From a virus: a stretch of DNA of 59,289 bases. Below are positions 38,403 to 46,279 of the stretch, piece after piece. The stretch lies in the IMG/VR virus record IMGVR_UViG_3300032315_000166, positions 1-59,289 of that record, one strand, 5' to 3'. Made by a program: the position numbers and the translations under genes. Every line of letters starts with the position of its first letter. Positions within the stretch are counted from its first letter, which is position 1. The notes beneath the pieces were generated by a model. That model searched no databases. It worked only from the letters and a program-made list of their open reading frames with translations, and was not told the origin of the DNA.

Positions 38403-41400
38403 CTACCTCCGCGCCGTCTGGGCCTGCTGCGCGACCTGCGCCAGGGCCTCCATGACCGCCAACTTCACGGTCGAGGATACGGCCGCAGCGTTAGCGCCGT
38501 CACCCACCGAAACCTGCACCTGCACCCCACCGCTCGCCACCGTGATCGGCGCCCCGGTAGCCCCGACAGACGGAACGTAAGTGGTAGTAGCCGATCGGCC
38601 CGTGCGATTGCCACCGCCGTTGCCGCCTCGATTGCCGCCGCCTCCTCCGCCGCCACCGGTAGCCGGAGGGGTCAGGGCTGCCTGCCACGCCCTCGCGATC
38701 TCCTCGCCAATGGCCTTGATCGCCGCAAGCACCACAGTCTTCTCCGCCTCAAGGCCCGCAAGGGTCTGCGCGAGAAGATCCCTGCCCGCCGCATAACCGG
38801 CATCCGTCAAGGGCGTAAGAGCGTTCTGAATCGACAAGACAATACCGTCAATCGCGCCGGTCACATCCGTCATGTCGCTGACCAGGCCATCCCGCAAAGC
38901 CTTAGCCGACGTGACACCCGCGTCATACATGATTCCGGCCTGAGTATCGCCGAACTGGGCCGCCGTCTCTTCATTCTTCGCCGTCAACGAGTTGATGTAG
39001 GCAACCTGTTCCGCACTAGCACCCGCCAACACCGCAGCGAAAGAACCACCCTGCTCCGGCCCAGCCTCAAGGATTTGCTGGATGACGCTCCCCGAGACAC
39101 CCTTCTTACGCAGCGCCTCGATATTCTTGATGTACGTCGCCGTCGCTGCCGCACGCTGCTCAAGCCCCTTGATGAACTCCTCAGTCGACGACACGTTGCC
39201 GCTGATCTTCGAGAAGTTACGAATCGAATCAGCAAACTTCTTCTCGGCGTCTTCCCGCACGCGGGTCGCTTCAGCGAACTTAGCCTCAGCATCCGCGAGT
39301 TGCTTCGCTAGGTCTTCACGCTTGTTGATGAGGTCGACAAGCGCCTGAGTCTGGTTCCGCAGATACTCGACAGTCGGATCAGCAACTCCATCCTCATAGC
39401 CATCGAGGCGGGCGCGGATCATCTCCTCGAACTTGTCGAACAGTTGAATCGCTTGGTCGACACTGATCGAAGCCGAGTTGTATGCCTTATCGAACTCGCT
39501 CGACTGACCAAATCGCTTCTCGAAGAATGAAGCAAGGCTCTGACGGGCCTCTTCCCGAGCGGCCATGCGATCCTCGATGGCCTTGATCTCGGCGTTGATC
39601 TCATTGAGGCGGCCAGTCAACTTCTCAAGTTCACGCAGTTCCACCTCGAACCGCTCGCTGACATTTGACATGACGCTGTCGGCGTAAGCCTGAGCAGCCT
39701 CACGAGTCATCCCAGCCTTGCGAGCGCGGTCGTAGAGACGCTGCGACATGGCATCCCATGCCCCGTCAATACCGGCGCCACTCGCGAGGTCGGTCATCAG
39801 GGTTTTGCGTACAGCGCCGAGGCGCTGACGCGGCATGGTGGCAAGTTTCCTTTCAGCAGCAACATTCCTCATCGCTTCCCGATATGCCTCGGCAGCATCA
39901 GCCGAGTCACGCAACGCCATCGCAAGAGCCCGCTCCGCAGCAGCAACCTCCCGAGCCGACGCCTCACCCTTCTTGCGCTCCTCGCGGATCTCCTTCAACG
40001 CCTTCTTCGCATCCTTGACACGATCGCTCGCATCTTTCATCGCGAACCAGGCATCCTGCGCGGTACGCGCAACACTCTGAACGAAATCGCGAGCGCCCCT
40101 CAACCAGCCAAGTTTCAAGCCCTTGATCAGATCGTCACCGATCTCCATAAACACGCGAGACGGAGACTTGATCTCACCCGCCGCCTTGGCCGCAGCAATC
40201 GCAGCCTCGACAACCTGCCGAGCCGCCGCCGCAACCGGCCCCTGCCCGTTATTCAGGCTCACGATCATGCCCTGCACAAGAGCACTACCCACAACACTGC
40301 CCGTGTTACGCACCTGACTAGAAGTCTGAATCAAGCCTTGCACCATGCCCACACCGACCATGCGGCCAGCCGTAATAGCAAACGTAGAAGGTGACGACAC
40401 ACCCGCGCCGGCGTTCATGCCGTCGATCAGCGTCTCGCCACCTACCAGGCCAGCCGCGTTGATGGCCGACTCCTGCTCCGACATGCCCGCAGTGATGCCC
40501 TGCGCGATCGCGTTGCTCACGTCAAGCCCCGCCGTCTCAGCCGCAGCAACAGCGTCGCCCATGTTCTCGACTGCCTGCTTCGATGCGTCGATCGACCCCT
40601 TGATGCTGTTGTACAGATCCGACTCAGTAGGCTTGATGCCCTGACCCTTCAGGCCGGCCTTGACTTCGGCCTCCAAATCTATGAGAGCCGCCAACTCTTG
40701 CTGCGGATCCTGAAGCGACTTTGCGTAAGCCATCTGCGCTTCCGCGTAACTCAACACCGAGTCGCGGTTAGCAGTAGCGGCCTCATTGTTCTTGTCGATA
40801 CCGGCCGTGTTCTCGGCCAACTGCTCCTTCATTTCGCGCAGAGCAGCCGTCGCCCGATCCGCAGCACGCGCACCTGAGATGATCGCATCCAACTCGGAGT
40901 AAGTATCCTTCAAGGCGCGAACGGCAGCCTCAGTAGTATTCGTGACGGCCGTAACCCGGTCCTGATTACGCACCGCAGCATCCGTGTAAGACTGATGCGC
41001 CGCAGCCATCCCCGAATACTGTGCGTAGGTAGTCTCCGTATTGGCTCGACGCTCCGCCGCCTCCGTACGCAGGCTGGCGCTCATCGCACGGTTATTCGCC
41101 ATCTGCTGATTAGCAGCAATCGTCAGAGCGTCCGCCTTAGCAGCCTCCTCAGACGCAATAACGGCTGCCGTATCAGTGGCGGCATCCGCCATGCCCTGAT
41201 AGTTGCGCTGCCAAGTAATCAGAAGGTCACGCTGCGCCCCGCTCGACGTGTTGATGAGATGCTGCAACTGCTGATTGAACGCCTCGGCAGCCGCCGGCCC
41301 CTTCATAATCGCGTCAACAGCCTGCGTGACACCGACGCCGAGTTGCGCGAGAGCCGCCTGATCCTCACTGCTCAAGTCGATGCGGAACTGAGTGCCCATC

Positions 41401-42935
41401 ATCTGGGCGCTCATAGCCGTCAATGCGCCCGTGGTCTCGTCTACCGTGTCCTTCAACTGCGACACAAGGGCTTCGCCCTCGGCAGCCTTACCGCTGAATA
41501 CCTCGAACGCCACACTGACACCGATCAGAGCCCAGCCAATCGGACCCAGTGATGTGAGAAGTCCCTTAGCGGCAGTAGCAATCGCCCGGAACGCTCCCAC
41601 CACGACAACGCTGACCTTACGCGCCGTGATCGCAAGCATCTCCATGCCGGCGCGAAGATTGGCGATACTGACCACGACAGTCTGAGTTGCCACTACTGCG
41701 CCCGCACGCATCGAAGCAAAGGATGCCAATACTTGCGTGTTAGCCGCTTTCCAGCCCACCGCATAACGACGTGACAACAGAATGAGTGTCGCCATCACTG
41801 CGATCATCGTCTGCATCGAACCCGGCAAAGCCTCGAAGAGACTCATCAGAGAGCCGAGACCCTCAGCCAACGCCACAATCGGGCCGGCAAGCGCCGCAAG
41901 AATGTCAGCCATCCCCGTCATCGCACCGATGATGTCGAACAGCGGCGGAATAATCGCGGAGGCAACAGGAACCAACTGTTGCATGAGCGTGGCGCCCTCG
42001 ATGAGAGCAGGCCCCAGTTCTTGAGCGAAACCTTCAGCCATCGCCTCGACCGCAGGCATCACACCCATCAGCGCCTCGGACAACATCGGCATAGACGGCA
42101 TAAGCCCGTCGATCAGAGCATTATTGACCGTGTCATTGAACGTCGAAATGACACCAGCGAGAGTTTTCGACTGCCGCTCCATAGCGCCCGCAGCGCCAGG
42201 GAACTGCTGCATCGCCTTGATCATGGCGTTGATTGCGGTCTCAGAGTCCAGCGATCCCCGCTCCATCGCCTGCGACATCGCAGCGACATCGCCGTTGAAC
42301 AACTCCTTCGCGATCTCCATCTTCGCGTTGAAGCCCGGCAGCGCGTTACCGATCTGCATGAGATCCTGTGACATGACACGACCGGCAGACTTCATCTGGC
42401 CGAACGCATACACCACAGCCTGAACTGCGTGCGGCGGCTGACCCAAGGCGGCAACGATGTCACCGACCGCCGGAAGGATCGTGTCCTTCACCTCATTGGC
42501 GGCGTACCCAATAGACAAGAGGCGCTTGACGGCGTCGAGAATCTGCGGCAACTCGAACGGTGTCGCGGCAGCGAAGTCACGCAAATCACCGAGGTACGTC
42601 TTGGTTTCAGATGTTGCCTGCTCGACTGTCTTCCCCATCCCCACGAAGATGCCCTCGATGGAGATAACGGTCTGCTCGTAATCCTTAGCAGCCTGGATGC
42701 CCTGCATCGCGAACTGCTTGACCATGCCCGTTGCGCGGGTAAGCGCCTGGGCACCCAACGTACCCAGCGCAGCACCGAACGCAATCGTCGAAGCCTTGAC
42801 CTCGCCGACAGCCTTATCGACCTGCGGCAACTGGTCAGCGAAAGCCTGCGTCGCACGCTGCGCGTCACGCACAGCACGCACATACGCGGACGTGTCAGCG
42901 GTGTACCGGGCGTCGACATGAGCGACTGTTGCCAC
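38403..42935 (-). CDS. Tape measure protein
   Basis: 1510 residues, GTG 42935 with GGAGG upstream. The N-terminal ~250 residues are a tape-measure domain (YVRAVRDAQRATQAFADQL, DYEQTVISIEGIFVGMGKT, GRVMSQDLMQIGNALPGFNAK). A hydrophobic stretch lies at ~290-480, then long Ala/Gln/Glu coiled coils to the end. At about 0.15 nm per residue the tail would be near 220 nm. A Gly/Asn-rich loop near the C-terminus (GGGGGGGNRGGNGGG) is notable. Sets tail length and may be ejected first. Confidence 0.92.
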   Translation of the reverse strand: MATVAHVDARYTADTSAYVRAVRDAQRATQAFADQLPQVDKAVGEVKASTIAFGAALGTLGAQALTRATGMVKQFAMQGIQAAKDYEQTVISIEGIFVGMGKTVEQATSETKTYLGDLRDFAAATPFELPQILDAVKRLLSIGYAANEVKDTILPAVGDIVAALGQPPHAVQAVVYAFGQMKSAGRVMSQDLMQIGNALPGFNAKMEIAKELFNGDVAAMSQAMERGSLDSETAINAMIKAMQQFPGAAGAMERQSKTLAGVISTFNDTVNNALIDGLMPSMPMLSEALMGVMPAVEAMAEGFAQELGPALIEGATLMQQLVPVASAIIPPLFDIIGAMTGMADILAALAGPIVALAEGLGSLMSLFEALPGSMQTMIAVMATLILLSRRYAVGWKAANTQVLASFASMRAGAVVATQTVVVSIANLRAGMEMLAITARKVSVVVVGAFRAIATAAKGLLTSLGPIGWALIGVSVAFEVFSGKAAEGEALVSQLKDTVDETTGALTAMSAQMMGTQFRIDLSSEDQAALAQLGVGVTQAVDAIMKGPAAAEAFNQQLQHLINTSSGAQRDLLITWQRNYQGMADAATDTAAVIASEEAAKADALTIAANQQMANNRAMSASLRTEAAERRANTETTYAQYSGMAAAHQSYTDAAVRNQDRVTAVTNTTEAAVRALKDTYSELDAIISGARAADRATAALREMKEQLAENTAGIDKNNEAATANRDSVLSYAEAQMAYAKSLQDPQQELAALIDLEAEVKAGLKGQGIKPTESDLYNSIKGSIDASKQAVENMGDAVAAAETAGLDVSNAIAQGITAGMSEQESAINAAGLVGGETLIDGMNAGAGVSSPSTFAITAGRMVGVGMVQGLIQTSSQVRNTGSVVGSALVQGMIVSLNNGQGPVAAAARQVVEAAIAAAKAAGEIKSPSRVFMEIGDDLIKGLKLGWLRGARDFVQSVARTAQDAWFAMKDASDRVKDAKKALKEIREERKKGEASAREVAAAERALAMALRDSADAAEAYREAMRNVAAERKLATMPRQRLGAVRKTLMTDLASGAGIDGAWDAMSQRLYDRARKAGMTREAAQAYADSVMSNVSERFEVELRELEKLTGRLNEINAEIKAIEDRMAAREEARQSLASFFEKRFGQSSEFDKAYNSASISVDQAIQLFDKFEEMIRARLDGYEDGVADPTVEYLRNQTQALVDLINKREDLAKQLADAEAKFAEATRVREDAEKKFADSIRNFSKISGNVSSTEEFIKGLEQRAAATATYIKNIEALRKKGVSGSVIQQILEAGPEQGGSFAAVLAGASAEQVAYINSLTAKNEETAAQFGDTQAGIMYDAGVTSAKALRDGLVSDMTDVTGAIDGIVLSIQNALTPLTDAGYAAGRDLLAQTLAGLEAEKTVVLAAIKAIGEEIARAWQAALTPPATGGGGGGGGNRGGNGGGNRTGRSATTTYVPSVGATGAPITVASGGVQVQVSVGDGANAAAVSSTVKLAVMEALAQVAQQAQTARR

Positions 42936-42949
42936 GGACCCGCCTCCTT

Positions 42950-43481
42950 CTAACTCTTACGCTTCATGGCCTGTTCGTGCTCCCAGTTGCGGAGTTGCCA
43001 CAAGGCCATCCATTCAGTGAGTTCTTGGCTCGTAACAGGACGGTGGGCCGGGGAGCCATGAAGCAACTCCCCGACCGTCCGCCCAAGTTTCTCTGCCAAC
43101 TCGAACAGGAAGCGTCTTTCAGGATTCTTCAGGAAATCGCTTCCCGGCAGCATCCGTGGACTGCTCACCCTCCATGCCGGAGAGGCGAAGCCCAACCTTC
43201 GCGAGACGGTCAATTGCCTGCGCCGACTTCTGCATCAGCGCCGCAACATCACCATCCTCGAAGATGTGAGCGCCAGTCGCGGGGTCGTATGCCGTGGCGA
43301 TGACGGTCTCGGCGTACAACATGCTCGCCTTGACCTCACCACCGTCAGCAACGGCCTCGAAGATGCGTGCACGGTCAGCGCCGGACATGCCACGCACCTC
43401 GACAGTGACATCCCACTCGGGGATCTCCACCATCTCGGACGCGATGTCAGTTGCCTGAAGGATCTGGTCGCGCAAGGACAC
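42950..43481 (-). CDS. Tail assembly chaperone long form, made by frameshift (G-T fusion)
   Basis: The second frame (open from 43213 to stop 42950) has no RBS and starts inside the first chaperone gene. Its protein matches the usual T part (RRFLFELAEKLGRTVGELL, SQELTEWMALWQL). To reach it from the first frame a +1 shift (or -2) is needed shortly before the first stop. The site CGA TTT CCT at 43133-43139 allows tRNA-Phe to slide from TTT to TTC. The fused product would be ~176 residues: the G part through Arg-Phe, then Leu-Lys-Asn. Both forms coat the tape measure during tail assembly. Confidence 0.7.
43119..43481 (-). CDS. Tail assembly chaperone short form (G)
   Basis: 120 residues from GTG 43481, which has AAGGAAG upstream; GTG 43508 in frame is alternative. 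DQILQATDIASEMVEIPEWDVTVEVRGMSGADRARIFEA and YDPATGAHIFEDGDVAALMQKSAQAIDRL are typical of actinophage chaperones. Ends FPEES just after the frameshift site. Located between tail tube and tape measure, as expected. Confidence 0.8.
   Translation of the reverse strand: MSLRDQILQATDIASEMVEIPEWDVTVEVRGMSGADRARIFEAVADGGEVKASMLYAETVIATAYDPATGAHIFEDGDVAALMQKSAQAIDRLAKVGLRLSGMEGEQSTDAAGKRFPEES
43130..43139 (-). promoter_or_regulatory. Predicted +1 frameshift site
   Basis: Minus strand CGA-TTT-C-CTG: after TTT (43136-43134) one base (C 43133) is skipped and reading resumes at CTG 43132. Three in-frame codons and the TGA stop lie directly downstream, as in other tail-chaperone shifts. Confidence 0.55.
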
Positions 43482-43536
43482 TAGGGTCACTTCCTTTCGA
43501 GGGGCCACTAGGGCACGTTGTGGGGTTATTCAGTTA

Positions 43537-43965
43537 TCAGGAGGTGGCGCGGGTGATGGCGCCGGTGCACTGGAACGAAGCGGAGAACGTGCTCACGTCG
43601 CCGACACTACCGGAAACCTCGTAGGAGGTGAGGTAGCACTCGCCCGTGTACTTCGGGTTGTTAGCGCCAGCCGAACCACCACCGGGGGTGTAGGCGAAGG
43701 TGACCGAAGCGTCCTGGCCGAGGATGCCAGCCAGCACCGCATCGACCGTGGAAGCGCCAGCCGCATCGAACTTGCCCGACACGCTGATCGTGGCGTCGGA
43801 CAGGCCGATGATGTACTCCTTGGCGTTGTCGCCGAAGGTCGTGGTCTCTGCCGTCTCGATGTCGCGGCTGATCGAAACCTCGTCGCAGAACGCAGAGATG
43901 TCGACTGGGGTGCCGGCGGCATTGTCAATCTCGAACTTGCTCTTCTTGCCATGTGTGAAAGCCAC
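43537..43965 (-). CDS. Major tail (tube) protein, paralogue 1
   Basis: 142 residues, GTG 43965 (AAAGGAG upstream). Tube-like features: HGKKSKFEIDNAAGTPVDIS, ETAETTTFGDNAKEYIIGLSD, SVSGKFDAAGASTVDAVLAG. It shares this signature with the next gene upstream, so the tube protein is duplicated. Directly before the chaperones. Forms hexameric rings of the tail tube. Confidence 0.82.
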   Translation of the reverse strand: MAFTHGKKSKFEIDNAAGTPVDISAFCDEVSISRDIETAETTTFGDNAKEYIIGLSDATISVSGKFDAAGASTVDAVLAGILGQDASVTFAYTPGGGSAGANNPKYTGECYLTSYEVSGSVGDVSTFSASFQCTGAITRATS

Positions 43966-43977
43966 TGTATGACTCCT

Positions 43978-44697
43978 TTACTTCCGGGCGAACGCCATTG
44001 TGTAGGTGACCGACCCGGAGGAGCCTCCGGGGGCGTGAGAGGCACGGAGGTAGCGATTCACCGTGCCCGTTACCGCGATGCGCTCGGCGGTCGCGGTAGT
44101 CGAGGAGACACTCGCGAAGGTCACGAGGTCAGCGAATGTGACGTTGTCCGACGAGTGCTGCACCTTGAACGTGCTCGACCCGTCGCGGGTGTTAGCGGTG
44201 ACATGCAGGTAGCCGGCGCCACCCCGAGATGAAGACGCCGCGTTGTCCTGCGCCGCACCCGTGGCAGCGGTGGTGGCTGCCGTATTCGCTCCAAGGAGCA
44301 CGCCACGGTCGATGCCGCCGTCCGCCTGAATCGACAGGCTCGTCGACACGACATCACCGACAGGGCTGCTGATCTCGTAGGAGGTCTTGCGGGCAGCGCA
44401 CGAGTAGGACGCCTTACCGACCGCCAGACCCTCGGGGGCGATAGTTGCGACGCTGGCAGCGTCAACACCCAGGGCCGCCTCGATCCGCTTGTCGACTGCG
44501 CTCTCGTCACCATCGAACATGCCCGAAACGGACATGGTGCCGTCCTTCAGACCGATGATGTAAGACTTAGCCGAAGAGCCGAACGTCGTCGTCTCCGCAG
44601 TCTCCACATCCTGAGATGCCGAAGCCTCATTGAAGAACGTCGACAGGTTCCCTGCACCGACGAGAACGCCGCTGCTCTTGCCATGGACGAAGGCCAT
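43978..44697 (-). CDS. Tail tube protein, paralogue 2, with extra C-terminal domain
   Basis: 239 residues, ATG 44697 (TAATG overlap). First ~135 residues repeat the tube signature (AFVHGKSSGVLVG, ETAETTTFGSSAKSYIIGL, SVSGMFDGDESAVD). Residues ~140-239 are an added beta domain (SSTFKVQHSSDNVTFADLVTF, VNRYLRASHAPGG) as in surface-exposed decorations. The two tubes could be mixed in one tail, giving knob-like surface subunits. Confidence 0.8.
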   Translation of the reverse strand: MAFVHGKSSGVLVGAGNLSTFFNEASASQDVETAETTTFGSSAKSYIIGLKDGTMSVSGMFDGDESAVDKRIEAALGVDAASVATIAPEGLAVGKASYSCAARKTSYEISSPVGDVVSTSLSIQADGGIDRGVLLGANTAATTAATGAAQDNAASSSRGGAGYLHVTANTRDGSSTFKVQHSSDNVTFADLVTFASVSSTTATAERIAVTGTVNRYLRASHAPGGSSGSVTYTMAFARK

Positions 44698-44906
44698 TAG
44701 TCCTCATCTCCCTCGGGCTCGGGGGCGGGAGCCGGCTTCCCCGGCTTGGATGCTGCACCGGCGGGCTCGATGAGTCCCTGCTCGGTCAGCCACTTGATGC
44801 TCTTCGCGGGCAGGTCTTCGACCACATCTCCCGGCTCTGCACGACGGTCGGGCGGGTAGTCAAGCCCGACGAGAACCCTGTAAGCGGGCACCCGGTCCAC
44901 CTCCAT
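44697..44906 (-). CDS. Small head-tail region protein
   Basis: 69 residues from ATG 44906. YRVLVGLDYPPDRRAEPGDVVEDLP...IKWLTEQGLIEP is a conserved small protein in actinophage structural regions, probably a small SH3-like fold; the tail is Pro/Lys/Glu-rich. First gene of the tail operon. Confidence 0.7.
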   Translation of the reverse strand: MEVDRVPAYRVLVGLDYPPDRRAEPGDVVEDLPAKSIKWLTEQGLIEPAGAASKPGKPAPAPEPEGDED

Positions 44907-44990
44907 GACGGCGCGTGTGGACCCCGCACCGCCTAGGCCACACGGGGCACGTCCAAGCGACGGACAGGGGCCACTATGGGCACGAATGTT

Positions 44991-45010
44991 GCTACCCCTC
45001 AGTCTAGGGG
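44991..45010 (-). promoter_or_regulatory. Promoter of the tail operon
   Basis: Minus strand CCCCTAGACTGAGGGGTAGC: TAGACT (45006-45001) between CCCC and GGGG arms. The gap 44907-45095 (189 nt) otherwise holds only a downstream leader and the hairpin at 45022. Confidence 0.5.
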
Positions 45011-45021
45011 CACACAAGCAG

Positions 45022-45056
45022 GATCCCCGACTTCCGGGGGGATGAAGTCGGGGATC
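45022..45056 (-). terminator. Strong hairpin terminator
   Basis: A perfect 13-bp stem: GATCCCCGACTTC (45022-45034) and GAAGTCGGGGATC (45044-45056), loop 9 nt. Sits between the small-gene operon (stop 45096) and the tail promoter. It can work in both directions. Confidence 0.72.
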
Positions 45057-45095
45057 GCTTCTCACTCGGGCCAGGGGAAGTAGCCCGAGGGAGGT

Positions 45096-45245
45096 CTAGT
45101 AGCAGGCGTTAGCGGTGCAGTGGCCGGCCTTGCGGTGGCCCATGGCCTGCCCGTTGTAGAGGCAGTTGTAGTGCCGGGGCACGGGCCGCTGACCTAGGGC
45201 TTGGGCGGCGTCGCACTCGGGGCAGTCGGTGACGTAGTCGCTCAT
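45096..45245 (-). CDS. Small Cys/His-rich protein
   Basis: 49 residues, ATG 45245 (GGGAGACCTC upstream). CPECDAAQ, HYNCLYNG, GHRKAGHCTANACY supply Cys and His for a zinc-type fold. Ends just before the terminator. Function unknown. Confidence 0.65.
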   Translation of the reverse strand: MSDYVTDCPECDAAQALGQRPVPRHYNCLYNGQAMGHRKAGHCTANACY

Positions 45246-45373
45246 GAGGTCTCCCTTCCAGGGTGCTTGGCCTTGCGCTTGTAGGTCTTGCCTGAGGGGA
45301 TCGGGGAGGCCGCCGATGAGCGGCGGCGCTCCAACACGACCCGCTGGTGGTCCGGGCTGCGGCGGGGTCTCAT
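45242..45373 (-). CDS. Small basic protein
   Basis: 43 residues from ATG 45373 (ATGA overlap). Arg/Lys-rich (RPRRSPDHQRVVLERRRSS, YKRKAKHPGRE). Could bind nucleic acid. Unrecognised. Confidence 0.55.
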   Translation of the reverse strand: MRPRRSPDHQRVVLERRRSSAASPIPSGKTYKRKAKHPGRETS

Positions 45374-45930
45374 GCCGCCACCTTGGGGGCAGGGTACTCG
45401 GCCATGACGTAGAGGGCTGCGGAGCAACCGGCCGGCAGGATCCGCGAGGTCAGCAGGCAGGTCTCCTGCGCCTCGACGAACTCGCCGCTGCTGGTCTGCA
45501 CGGCCAGGTAGTCAGCGGGCACGAAGAAGGACTCGCCATCGGCGGTCTCGACCTTGGCCCGGAAGAAAGTGGCCCGACGATCGCTGCGGAACTTGTCCTC
45601 GCCGTACCACGTCACCGTGCCGGTCTTGCCCTTGTACTTGCGGCCACCGGTCACGAGGACCGTGGAGCCAGCCTTGACGAGGGTCTGCTCGTAGGCGGCC
45701 TGCACGGCGAGGGCTGCGGTCTTCTTGGCCTCGTAGAAGTCGGCGTAGCGGGCGAGCACGTCAGGGGTGGCGTCGACCTGAGCGATGAACCCGCCGCCGC
45801 AGGCGGTGGATCCGGTGGTGACCCAGGTGAAGGCACCCTCGTCGGTCTCGATGAGTGCGAGGAAGTCGCTGTCGTAGGCGCCGTTATTCTCGCGGGTGGC
45901 GATGACCTGGCCGGTGTAGTTCTTGTTCAT
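45370..45930 (-). CDS. Hypothetical protein with a KOW-like motif
   Basis: 186 residues from ATG 45930 (AGAGGGGG upstream). GQVIATRENNGAYDSDFLAL, GGGFIAQVDATPDVLARYADF, then GSTVLVTGGRKYKGKTGTV, a KOW/SH3-like turn, and FVPADYLAV. Conserved in several actinophages, function unknown. Confidence 0.68.
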   Translation of the reverse strand: MNKNYTGQVIATRENNGAYDSDFLALIETDEGAFTWVTTGSTACGGGFIAQVDATPDVLARYADFYEAKKTAALAVQAAYEQTLVKAGSTVLVTGGRKYKGKTGTVTWYGEDKFRSDRRATFFRAKVETADGESFFVPADYLAVQTSSGEFVEAQETCLLTSRILPAGCSAALYVMAEYPAPKVAA

Positions 45931-45966
45931 GGGATCCCCCTCTCGGCGGGGCCTTTCCCCGCTCAC

Positions 45967-45992
45967 AACCCAAGTGTAGCATAACTGGGGTT
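45967..45992 (-). promoter_or_regulatory. Canonical promoter/operator element
   Basis: Minus strand AACCCCAGTTATGC, TACACT (45978-45973), TGGGTTGTG. About 37 nt before the start at 45930. All features of the family are present. Confidence 0.65.
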
Positions 45993-46004
45993 GTGGACCT
46001 AATC

Positions 46005-46238
46005 CTAGAAAGGCACCGAATCGCGGATCTGCCTCACCCGAATATGCAACTGGCAGGCATACGCGATCAGATCCTCGATCTCCTCAAGGGCATCCTGCAC
46101 GATGGCCTCCATGGGGCGCTTCTCGAACCGCTGAAGCCCCGAACCGTCGTCATACTGCAACATCCCCGGCCCCATGATCCGGTCGCCCAGGCGCTCTACA
46201 ATCGTCGCGACCTCAGCCGCGTACTCCCCAGAAGTCAT
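46005..46238 (-). CDS. Hypothetical helical protein, MazG-like
   Basis: 77 residues, ATG 46238. YDDGSGLQRFEKRPMEAIVQDALEEIEDLIAYACQLHIRVRQI resembles degenerate MazG-type (all-alpha) domains in actinophages with a conserved EExxD-like segment. Might act on nucleotides, but the active site is not complete. Confidence 0.55.
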   Translation of the reverse strand: MTSGEYAAEVATIVERLGDRIMGPGMLQYDDGSGLQRFEKRPMEAIVQDALEEIEDLIAYACQLHIRVRQIRDSVPF

Positions 46239-46254
46239 GACCCCACCCTACCCC

Positions 46255-46279
46255 ACCCTAGAGGTTACCGGCCAGTAAC
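46255..46279 (-). promoter_or_regulatory. Palindrome and possible promoter
   Basis: Forward 46264-46279 is a 16-nt near-perfect palindrome (GTTACCGGCCAGTAAC). On the minus strand TAGGGT (46260-46255) with GGGGT arms follows it, 17 nt before the gene at 46238. Confidence 0.4.

Noticed and set aside
45022-45056. Perfect inverted repeat considered as an attachment site or origin
   Set aside because: No integrase or second copy is seen, and its place between an operon end and a promoter fits a terminator better.
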